NCBI GenBank assembly: GCA_002469915.1
Contig: DKOG01000261.1
Location: 1,924 to 23,222, forward strand
DNA length: 21,299 bases
Source of the DNA: Bacteroidetes bacterium UBA7368
GTDB taxonomy: Bacteria > Bacteroidota > Rhodothermia > Rhodothermales > UBA10348
Direction of reading: 5' to 3'
Below the pieces are notes generated by a model that saw only the letters and a list, made by a program, of their open reading frames with translations, had not been told where the DNA came from and did no database searches. This document shows, in pieces, positions 14,328 to 21,299 of the stretch. How positions within the stretch are numbered: the first letter of the stretch is position 1; every line of letters starts with the position of its first letter. The position numbers and the translations under genes are program-made.

Positions 14328-15459
14328 CTTGCCTTGAAATATTCAAAAGAATCCCAATGAGGGCTCCATTAGCCAACATGGACGTTCCCCCGTAAGACAC
14401 GAAGGGGAGAGGTAATCCCGTTACGGGTAACAGGTTTGAAGACACCCCAGCGTGCACAAATCCATAAAGCGTCAACATCACGACCACACCCACGGCCAAA
14501 AACAAACCCAGTGGGTCCGGCGCGTGTCGCGCAATTCTCAGTAACCCTCGAAACAGGATCAACAAATAGAGCCCTAGCAGGGAAAACGCTCCAATCAAAC
14601 CGTATTCCTCGGCGATAATTGCGTAGATAAAATCGTTGTAAGGCGCAGGAAGGAAATTGCGTTGAATGCTTTTCCCAGGCCCAGTCCCAGCCAATCCGCC
14701 ATTGGCAATTGCAATGCGGGCTTGCATAGCCTGCCACCCCTCGGCCTGATTGCTGAATACCTCCTCTGAATTGGTATTCGGGAAGAGCTTGACCCCTACA
14801 TAGGATTCGACTCGGGCAGCGCGGGCGGGAGAACCCAATAACATCAGATAAGCCAAGAGGACACCTACCGCCCCAACTGCAGATATGTGCAAGACACTGA
14901 CCCTTGCAATGAAACACATCGTCATCACAGCTACCAAAACCACCGAAGCCGTAGACAAATCAGATATTCCAATCGCGCCAATCGTTAATCCAATCCAGAA
15001 AATGATGGGTGTGAAACCCTTCGAAAAGGACTTGATGTACACCTGCTTCTCAGAAAGCAAGAAGGCGATGTACAACAAGAGTGCCACGCGAGCCATATCA
15101 GATGGCTGAAGTTGCAACGACCCTATTTCTAACCATCTTGCCGCTCCCCCAGAAACAACCCCCACGAGTTGGGTAGCTATCAGGAGTCCTATGGCGAAGA
15201 TCAGCACATACTTACTTAACCGGGCTAGAAGGCGGTAGTTAATAATCGAAAACAGGCCTACTGCTCCCAACGATAGAAGCACTCGAAATACATGCTTAAA
15301 CAGGAACTGCTCAGTATTTCCGCCAGCTTTTGTCGCCGCAAAAAAAGCGATTGCGCTATAGACCGCAACCACTCCAATTGCACTTAGCAATAGGACGGCC
15401 CAGAGGATAAATTTATCCACTCGACCCGACCCTTCACTATGTAACGTCAAAATCTGCAT
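14320..15459 (-). CDS. ftsW: SEDS-family septal peptidoglycan polymerase FtsW
   Basis: A 379-residue polytopic membrane protein with about ten hydrophobic helices. SEDS landmarks are ARWLEIGSLQLQPSD at 107-121, NGGLAGTGPGKSIQRNFLPA at 253-272, PYNDFIYAIIAEEYGLIG at 273-290 (the conserved Asp in the large periplasmic loop is D276) and GLPLPFVSYGGTSM at 348-361. It polymerises lipid II at the septum with its partner FtsI. The usual QPSExxK motif reads QPSDMAR here (118-124), two conservative changes. The ATG at 15459 follows murD by 11 bases with a modest AGG nearby. Its 3' end overlaps murG. FtsW rather than RodA follows from the dcw context. Confidence 0.96.
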   Translation of the reverse strand: MQILTLHSEGSGRVDKFILWAVLLLSAIGVVAVYSAIAFFAATKAGGNTEQFLFKHVFRVLLSLGAVGLFSIINYRLLARLSKYVLIFAIGLLIATQLVGVVSGGAARWLEIGSLQLQPSDMARVALLLYIAFLLSEKQVYIKSFSKGFTPIIFWIGLTIGAIGISDLSTASVVLVAVMTMCFIARVSVLHISAVGAVGVLLAYLMLLGSPARAARVESYVGVKLFPNTNSEEVFSNQAEGWQAMQARIAIANGGLAGTGPGKSIQRNFLPAPYNDFIYAIIAEEYGLIGAFSLLGLYLLILFRGLLRIARHAPDPLGLFLAVGVVVMLTLYGFVHAGVSSNLLPVTGLPLPFVSYGGTSMLANGALIGILLNISRQVE

Positions 15460-15470
15460 CTACCTAGCCT

Positions 15471-16841
15471 TTACAGGTTGGAAACCAATTGCCTAAAAAC
15501 GTCTCCTCGGTGCTCGTAGGAGTCAAACTGATCGAAAGAAACACAAGCTGGACTCAGTAGCACGATGTCGCCTGGACGAGCAAGCAACTGTGCTAACTTT
15601 ATAGCTTCCTCCAAGTCCTCTGCTCGCACGCTGTCGTCTACATGATGACCGAGCTCTGTTTGTAGAGCTTGCGATGCCTCTCCGATGGTAATCATGGAGC
15701 GGACCCGATTTTGTACCAGAGGCTGAAGCGCGGCATAATCATTGCCTTTATCCCTTCCGCCAGCTATCCAAATTATCGGTTCCTTAAAGCTTTCCAGTGC
15801 ATACCAAACGGCATTCACATTGGTCGCTTTCGAGTCGTTAACGTATCTCACGCCTTCCACCTCTCGGACGGGTTCAAGTCGATGAGGAACGCCTTCAAAC
15901 GTTCTCAAACTTTCTCGAACTACGTCACTCCTGACCTCCATCACCCGTGCTGCAACTGCTGCCGCCAGCGAATTGTACACGTTGTGACGGCCTCGTAAGG
16001 CCAGTTCATCCACATGCATAAGCGTTTCTTTTTTATTGTTGATGTTCAAAACAAGCTCTTCGTTTTCCAAAAAGCCTCCTTGATCCATCGGTTGTGAAAT
16101 TGAAATCGGATAACCCTTTGGCCCCTGATTTTCGAGTCCTTTCGCAAATCTGGCCAATCTTTCGTCATCTGCATTATATACCAACACATCTGACTCGGAC
16201 TGTTGGCGACACATTCTCAATTTGCTTTGTGCATAGAGATTGATGTCCCCTTCATACCTGTCTAAGTGATCCGGCGTGATGTTCAAGAGAACCGCCACGT
16301 CGGGCCTAAATTCTTTCGTGTGATCCAGTTGAAAACTGGAAACTTCCAAAACCACCACGTCGCGCTCTAAAACATCAGATACGACGCCTGAAAAGGGAAC
16401 GCCGACGTTCCCACAAACCCATGTCCTGCATCCGCTTTCGCGAAATATGTGACCTGTCAGCTCCGTTGTAGTTGTCTTTCCGTTTGAACCAGAAATAGCT
16501 AAAATCCGACCACGGCAAAACCAGCTGGCCAGTTCAATTTCTGAATACACGGGAAGCGCCTTGTGAAACGCCTCCTGCATAACGGGCGCTGAATCCGGTA
16601 CCCCAGGACTAACCACAATAAAGTCTGCGTCATACACCTTTTCGGAGTGACCACAGTCCTCCCACCCTATACCCAGCGCATCTAAACGACTCTGCTTTGC
16701 GATATCGATTTTAACTGCGTCCGATACAAATACGGATGCACCTGAACGGGAAAGCAGCTCTGCTGCTGCCATTCCACTTCTAGCAGCTCCCAGAACGGTC
16801 ACCTTACGGTCGGCGATATGTGTGCGTGTCTGTTCGCTCAC
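15471..16841 (-). CDS. murD: UDP-MurNAc-L-Ala--D-glutamate ligase MurD
   Basis: A 456-residue Mur ligase that adds D-glutamate to UDP-MurNAc-L-Ala. The N-terminal VTVLGAARSGMAAAELL (14-30) is the UDP-binding Rossmann motif, and VVSPGVP lies near 76-82. The ATP loop SGSNGKTTTT is at 117-126, EVSSFQLDHTKEF near 165-177 and NITPDHLDRYEG near 187-198. The C-terminal VNDSKATNVNAVWYAL and IAGGRDKGNDY are typical of MurD, and LLSPACVSFDQFDSYEHRGD near the end is a strong family marker. The start is GTG at 16841, overlapping the mraY stop by 4 bases (GTGA). Confidence 0.98.
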   Translation of the reverse strand: MSEQTRTHIADRKVTVLGAARSGMAAAELLSRSGASVFVSDAVKIDIAKQSRLDALGIGWEDCGHSEKVYDADFIVVSPGVPDSAPVMQEAFHKALPVYSEIELASWFCRGRILAISGSNGKTTTTELTGHIFRESGCRTWVCGNVGVPFSGVVSDVLERDVVVLEVSSFQLDHTKEFRPDVAVLLNITPDHLDRYEGDINLYAQSKLRMCRQQSESDVLVYNADDERLARFAKGLENQGPKGYPISISQPMDQGGFLENEELVLNINNKKETLMHVDELALRGRHNVYNSLAAAVAARVMEVRSDVVRESLRTFEGVPHRLEPVREVEGVRYVNDSKATNVNAVWYALESFKEPIIWIAGGRDKGNDYAALQPLVQNRVRSMITIGEASQALQTELGHHVDDSVRAEDLEEAIKLAQLLARPGDIVLLSPACVSFDQFDSYEHRGDVFRQLVSNL

Positions 16842-17995
16842 CGGATACGTAGGACGAGTAAAGTGACGATGACAGTAACCGCAGTAATTAGCCAGAATCG
16901 GAGCACGATTTTCGCTTCGTGCGTTCCGTTGGCTTCAAAATGATGATGGATCGGGGCCATCTTGAATATTCGCTTACCCACACCCGTCTTTTTACGTGTG
17001 TACTTGAACCAACTCGTTTGCATGATGACTGAAATAGTCTCCAGGAAAAAGATGGCGCAGAGCAAGGGTAGGAGCAGTTCCTTTTTTACCATGAGAGCCA
17101 TCGTTCCGACGGCTGCGCCCAGAGAAAGCGCTCCGGTATCTCCCATAAAGACCGATGCAGGGTATCCGTTATACCAGAGGAAGCCGAAACAGGAAGCAGC
17201 TAAAGAAGCCGAGAAAATGGTTAATTCACCGGCACCAGGAAGCAGCATCTCATTCAAAAAGTCGGCGAAAATCGCGTTACCTGCGATGTATGCAAGCGCA
17301 GTCAGCCCAAGTGCGACAATACCCGTAACACCTGCAGCCAGTCCATCGAGTCCGTCCGTTAGATTCACGGCGTTCGATAGCGCAGTCAGGATAAATACCA
17401 CAACGGGGATATAGATCAGCCAGCCTAGGTCGATTCCGGTAACAAAGTGGCGAAGCACATTGTAGTCGAGCGTTTCATCTGCTACAAAAGGCAGGTAGGT
17501 TAACGTTCGGATATCACTGAATTGGGGGTGGAAGTACAGTATCGATCCCACCAATAATCCCAGTGTGATTTGCCCCGTAAGTTTGATGCGTGCAGGAAGT
17601 CCTGATTTATCCCGCTTCACCACTTTGATATAGTCGTCTGCAAATCCAAAAGCTCCCATCCATGCCGTTGCCAGCATGATGAGCCAGACATACACTTCGC
17701 CAATGGCACCCCAGAGGAAGGTGGACACGAGAACCGAAATCAGGATGATCAACCCACCCATACTGGGCGTGCCCGACTTGTGCGAGTGGTCCACGGCCCC
17801 GGCACTTTCTCCTTCTCGAACCCGCTCGCCTAGTTGCTTTTCTTCCAACCAGCGGATAATGCGACGCCCGATAAACAGTGAAATCAAGAGCGCGGTTATC
17901 GCGGCTAAAGAAGCCCGAACCGTGATGTATTCCACCACCTGAAACCCAGGTGGTTCGAACACTCGTTCTAGATATCGTATGAGGTAATAGAGCAT
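16838..17995 (-). CDS. mraY: Phospho-MurNAc-pentapeptide transferase MraY
   Basis: A 385-residue, ten-helix membrane enzyme that transfers phospho-MurNAc-pentapeptide to undecaprenyl phosphate, giving lipid I. Catalytic and binding motifs are all present: the Asp pair in FADDYIK (118-124), NAVNLTDGLDGLAAG (208-222), VFMGDTGALSLG (282-293) and MAPIHHHFE (346-354). HKSGTPSMGGL (72-82) is the conserved cytoplasmic N-terminal motif. The ATG at 17995 is 14 bases after the murE stop; in many other phyla murF sits between these genes, and here it is absent. It ends overlapping murD by 4 bases. Length is at the upper end of the family, with an extra loop around 160-185. Confidence 0.98.
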   Translation of the reverse strand: MLYYLIRYLERVFEPPGFQVVEYITVRASLAAITALLISLFIGRRIIRWLEEKQLGERVREGESAGAVDHSHKSGTPSMGGLIILISVLVSTFLWGAIGEVYVWLIMLATAWMGAFGFADDYIKVVKRDKSGLPARIKLTGQITLGLLVGSILYFHPQFSDIRTLTYLPFVADETLDYNVLRHFVTGIDLGWLIYIPVVVFILTALSNAVNLTDGLDGLAAGVTGIVALGLTALAYIAGNAIFADFLNEMLLPGAGELTIFSASLAASCFGFLWYNGYPASVFMGDTGALSLGAAVGTMALMVKKELLLPLLCAIFFLETISVIMQTSWFKYTRKKTGVGKRIFKMAPIHHHFEANGTHEAKIVLRFWLITAVTVIVTLLVLRIR

Positions 17996-18009
17996 ACTCG
18001 GTGATTAAT

Positions 18010-19512
18010 TCAGGCCCGTTGGCCTGTTTCGTGGGTTAGATTTGAGTCCGCAAATGCACGCAATGCTTCCTCTCGGTCGTCAAATTTTAGTTTTTCGGTG
18101 CCAACCACCTGAGTCGTTTCGTGGCCTTTTCCAGCCAATACCAACGTATCTCCTGCGCCCATTAGCTGGACCGTCTTTTCGATGGCCTCGCGTCTGTTGG
18201 GTATCCAAAGAGCAGTGTCCGGATTGTGCATGCCTCGTCGGATATCTTCCATAATGGTGTCAACCGGCTCGGTTCGGGGGTTGTCGTTCGTGACTACTAC
18301 CTGATCCGCTAGGGACTCGGCAACTTGCCCCATTTGAGGCCGCTTTCCGCGATCTCGATCGCCGCCGCATCCAAATACACACCAAAGCCTCGTGCCTTCA
18401 TCTACACTTTTACGAACCGTCCTCAGGACATTTTCTAATGCATCTGGGGTGTGGGCATAATCGATAATGAGCGTAGTCCCATCAGAGAGTAAAAGGCTCT
18501 CCATACGCCCCTTCACAAACGGCGTGTCGGCAAGACGATCCCGTACCTCATTCGCGTTAAACCCGAGCGCCAGACCAGCAGCGTATGCTGCACTCAGATT
18601 CGATGCGTTGAATTCACCCGCAAGTTGAAAGCGTTTTCGCGTCCCATCTAGATCTAGGACGAGTCCAGAAAGCGTATTTTCGACAATTGAATACCGAATA
18701 TCCGCCGCTCCCGTTTGACCAAATGAGAGAATAGAAGCCTGCGAATCACTCGCCATGGAGTGACCTTTCGGGTCGTCCAGATTAACGACCCCAGTTGACG
18801 TGGTCGGTAGCTCGTCGAATAATCGTTTTTTCGACTGGAAATACGACTCAAAAGTGCCGTGATAATCGAGATGGTCTCGGGTCAGATTCGTGAAAACAGC
18901 TACGTTTACATCTTCCGTCCTGAATCGAATCTGATCGAGTGCATGCGAAGAAGCCTCCATAGCACAGGACCGGCAACCAGCGGTGTACATCTGATTCAGC
19001 AACTCGTAAACACGAATGGCCGAAGGCGTTGTATGAGATGCCTCATAGCTAGTGGATCCAAATCGATACCCGGTGGTGCCGATAAATCCTGCAGGAACGT
19101 TCGATTGCTCCAGAATGGAGGCTACAAGTGTGGCAACCGTCGTTTTTCCGTTGGTCCCCGTTACCGCGACGAGTTTTAATTTCTGCCCAGGGTCCTCGTT
19201 CAAAAGAGAAGCCAGTTCAGCTAATGCCCGATGCGAATTCGTCACCTGAGCGTGGGCGGGGCCGCCTGGCAATCCAAGATTGCCATAGGGCGACCCCGCC
19301 TCGCTCACGATGGCGTTAGCTCCGTTTTTAACAGCCTTGTCAATGAACAAGTGACCGTCTGCCCGTGAACCCCTAAGGGCTACGAAACAGTCAGACGATC
19401 CGACCTCCCGGCTATCAATAGCCAGTCGTTCGATAGTCTGTCCGGACGGATTTTGACCTTCGATCAAAATCTCCTTTTGCAGCAATCGCTGTATACACAA
19501 ATCGAAATACAC
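18010..19512 (-). CDS. murE: UDP-MurNAc-tripeptide synthetase MurE, meso-diaminopimelate type
   Basis: A 500-residue Mur ligase that adds the third stem-peptide residue to UDP-MurNAc-L-Ala-D-Glu. The substrate-binding AIDSREV is at 31-37, the ATP loop TGTNGKTT at 118-125, EASSHALDQIR at 186-196, NLTRDHLDYHGT at 209-220 and DYAHTPDALENVL at 351-363. The motif DNPR at 410-413 selects meso-diaminopimelate over lysine, so the peptidoglycan is probably of the mDAP type. The GKGHE near the C-terminus is also typical. The start is taken as GTG at 19512, 38 bases after the ftsI stop; no ATG is available in this frame close by. mraY follows directly. Confidence 0.97.
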   Translation of the reverse strand: MYFDLCIQRLLQKEILIEGQNPSGQTIERLAIDSREVGSSDCFVALRGSRADGHLFIDKAVKNGANAIVSEAGSPYGNLGLPGGPAHAQVTNSHRALAELASLLNEDPGQKLKLVAVTGTNGKTTVATLVASILEQSNVPAGFIGTTGYRFGSTSYEASHTTPSAIRVYELLNQMYTAGCRSCAMEASSHALDQIRFRTEDVNVAVFTNLTRDHLDYHGTFESYFQSKKRLFDELPTTSTGVVNLDDPKGHSMASDSQASILSFGQTGAADIRYSIVENTLSGLVLDLDGTRKRFQLAGEFNASNLSAAYAAGLALGFNANEVRDRLADTPFVKGRMESLLLSDGTTLIIDYAHTPDALENVLRTVRKSVDEGTRLWCVFGCGGDRDRGKRPQMGQVAESLADQVVVTNDNPRTEPVDTIMEDIRRGMHNPDTALWIPNRREAIEKTVQLMGAGDTLVLAGKGHETTQVVGTEKLKFDDREEALRAFADSNLTHETGQRA

Positions 19513-19550
19513 TTCGATCGGTCCTGTCCGTTTTAAACATCATGTGATTG

Positions 19551-21299
19551 TCAGTTCAGCGAAATCGACGCCATAGATGGCATCGGACTTCCTGGGTCTG
19601 GCGACTGTCGCCAGACCACACCGTGTCCCTCGATCGAGACATTAATTCCAAGGTGGCGAAGCCAGGTATAGGCATCGCGAAGCGAGAGGCCCGTTACATC
19701 GGGCATCACGGAAATCGAATCAATGCGGGCATCCAGCTCTATGAATCGACCCGGCCACGCTTCTTCACCTACCGGCACATTTTGGTTGGTAACCAGCGCC
19801 GAATAATTTGTTTTAGAGCCCTCTTTTAGGCCGTGTGCGCGGGCTATCCTAGCCGCCAACGCACTGGGCTTTCCTTCTAACACTGGAACAGATGCCACTA
19901 AATTTTCTGCCTTCATCGAGTCCGGTGCCAAGTAGTGGGCTACCTCTGGCATCGTAGCCAGCCAACGCTCAGTAGTATTCCTGAATACCGGTGCAGCCAC
20001 CATTCCGCCATATATACTTGTTTGAGGGTCGTCCATTACGACCAAAAGCACTACTTGTGGATTTTCAACTGGATAGAAACCCACAAATGTCGCCTTGTAA
20101 GCACCTTGAATGTATCCGTACCCGTTTTCTCGGGCTTTCATGGCCGTACCCGTTTTACCGGCAATACGCAATCCCTTTACGGCCGCGCGTGGAGCCGTTC
20201 CGTCTAGCCCGGTAACCGATTCGAAAGCTGGAGTCAACTTTTGCGCTGTATCCTCATCAAACACTCTTCGTACGGTGTGCGGCTCGGCCTCCCATGTAGT
20301 GTTTCCATCTGCATCTAAGTGCCTCTCAACGATAAACGGCCGCTTGAGCTCACCACCATTGGCCAACGCGGCATAGGCAAGCGCCATTTGGAGCGGGGTA
20401 GCAACAATGGCGTATCCACGACTAATAGCAGACCGAGTAGATCTATTCCAGTCAGGTATTTTTCTGACCACGGTTGTCGCTTCGCCCGGAAGCTCGATAC
20501 GCGTCTTCTGGTTGAACCCAAAAGCACGGGCGTACTTGTACAACTCTCCCTTGTCGGTATTATCAGAAACGAGCGCCGTTCCGATGTTACTCGAAAGTTT
20601 AATGGCGTCGTGATAGGTAATCGTGCCATTAGCGTGCGTATCCCGAAGATCCCAGCCCTCATGCTTTAAATACCCGCTTCCCGTTTCAATGGAGTCCTGC
20701 ATTGAAATCACACCCGACTCGACCGCAGCAACTGCAGGTAGCACCTTCATCGTCGAGCCTGGCTCAAATCGGTCCGTAATTACGTGGTTACGTTTGCCAT
20801 GCATACTCGAACCCGGCATATTGGGATCAAACGTTGGGTAATTGGCCATGGCCAGAATGGCGCCCGTGTTCACATCCAACGCAACAGCTGCGCCCCAATT
20901 GGCCTCGGCCTCGATGGTGCCTTTACGTAACTCTTCTTCCAGAATGGCCTGCTGAGCAACATCTACAGTGAGTACGAGCGAAGTACCATGCTGTGGATCT
21001 TTTAATACACCGCCTGGAATGGGGGTAGAACTGCCACGAGCCGTCTTTCTCTTAATGCGCTGACCCGGCGAACCGGCCAAAAGCGCTTCGAACTCACCTT
21101 CTAAGCCTGCGATGCCCCCGTATTGGTTCGCAAACCCGATGAAATGGGCTCCATTACTTCCGTAAGTGTACTGGCGCTTAGTTGTTCTATCCAACACGGC
21201 AAACGGCATTGCTTTGAAAAACGCGATGTCATCCCCGGACATAATGACGTTTTTGGCTAAAGACACGTATCTCGATTCAGGACGGGCAGCAACTTTTCT
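19551..21299 (-). CDS. ftsI: Septal penicillin-binding protein FtsI (class B PBP) with PASTA-type C-terminus, partial at its 5' end
   Basis: The frame stays open through the right window edge, so the N-terminal membrane helix and part of the dimerisation domain are missing; 582 codons are visible. Numbered from the first visible residue, FIGFANQYGGIAGLEGEFE (about 53-71) ends the dimerisation domain. The transpeptidase has the nucleophile motif STMK at 182-185, SSN at 236-238 and KTGT at 382-385. The end (about 532-582, from MPDVTGLSLRDAYTWLRHLG) is a PASTA domain, and the stretch just before it (VPVLEGKPSALAARIARAHG onward) looks like a second, diverged one. It cross-links septal peptidoglycan made by FtsW. 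An internal GTG at 21266 is not the start, because coding sequence continues upstream of it. It is the first dcw gene in the window and lies 38 bases before murE. Confidence 0.96.
   Translation of the reverse strand, partial: RKVAARPESRYVSLAKNVIMSGDDIAFFKAMPFAVLDRTTKRQYTYGSNGAHFIGFANQYGGIAGLEGEFEALLAGSPGQRIKRKTARGSSTPIPGGVLKDPQHGTSLVLTVDVAQQAILEEELRKGTIEAEANWGAAVALDVNTGAILAMANYPTFDPNMPGSSMHGKRNHVITDRFEPGSTMKVLPAVAAVESGVISMQDSIETGSGYLKHEGWDLRDTHANGTITYHDAIKLSSNIGTALVSDNTDKGELYKYARAFGFNQKTRIELPGEATTVVRKIPDWNRSTRSAISRGYAIVATPLQMALAYAALANGGELKRPFIVERHLDADGNTTWEAEPHTVRRVFDEDTAQKLTPAFESVTGLDGTAPRAAVKGLRIAGKTGTAMKARENGYGYIQGAYKATFVGFYPVENPQVVLLVVMDDPQTSIYGGMVAAPVFRNTTERWLATMPEVAHYLAPDSMKAENLVASVPVLEGKPSALAARIARAHGLKEGSKTNYSALVTNQNVPVGEEAWPGRFIELDARIDSISVMPDVTGLSLRDAYTWLRHLGINVSIEGHGVVWRQSPDPGSPMPSMASISLN

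Overview
The window reads as a chromosome segment of a diderm bacterium of the Bacteroidota kind, most likely near Rhodothermales/Balneolales. This is inferred from gene content, not from a database search. The supporting signs are: a division and cell-wall (dcw) cluster in the order ftsI-murE-mraY-murD-ftsW-murG-murC-ftsQ-ftsA-ftsZ with no murF between murE and mraY; a class B penicillin-binding protein ending in PASTA-type sequence; a MurE with the DNPR motif of meso-diaminopimelate-adding enzymes; a TonB-dependent receptor paired with a surface-type beta-propeller lipoprotein; and few Shine-Dalgarno sequences. Base composition looks near 50% GC throughout and nothing looks foreign. No tRNA, rRNA, insertion sequence or CRISPR array was seen.

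Left part (1-3280): a cobalamin-controlled uptake unit on the minus strand. A cobalamin riboswitch aptamer (about 3173-2939) is followed by an expression platform and an intrinsic terminator whose U-tract touches the start codon of a BtuB-like TonB-dependent receptor (2778-868). Immediately downstream is a lipoprotein with YncE/BtuG-like beta-propeller repeats that runs off the window edge (853 to <1). Receptor and lipoprotein probably form a surface B12 capture and import pair.

Middle-left part (3280-6451, plus strand): a TolC-family outer-membrane protein, an MlaC-family periplasmic lipid-binding protein and a GT-A-type glycosyltransferase. The first two look like one envelope transport unit, although no inner-membrane partner is visible.

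Middle (6458-8362, minus strand): an unrecognised protein with a secreted glycosidase-like barrel domain, apparently lacking the catalytic acids, fused to several membrane helices. It lies just after a very strong intrinsic terminator (8226-8177) that ends the ftsZ transcript. Between ftsZ and that terminator is a compact set of inverted repeats that could be a structured 3' UTR or leader RNA.

Right part (8363-21299, minus strand): ten dcw genes, closely packed and often overlapping by 1-8 bases. They make lipid II from UDP-MurNAc-dipeptide onward (MurE, MraY, MurD, MurG, MurC), polymerise and cross-link it at the septum (FtsW, FtsI) and build the divisome (FtsQ, FtsA, FtsZ). ftsI is incomplete at the right edge. 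ftsZ has a strong Shine-Dalgarno sequence and possibly its own promoter.
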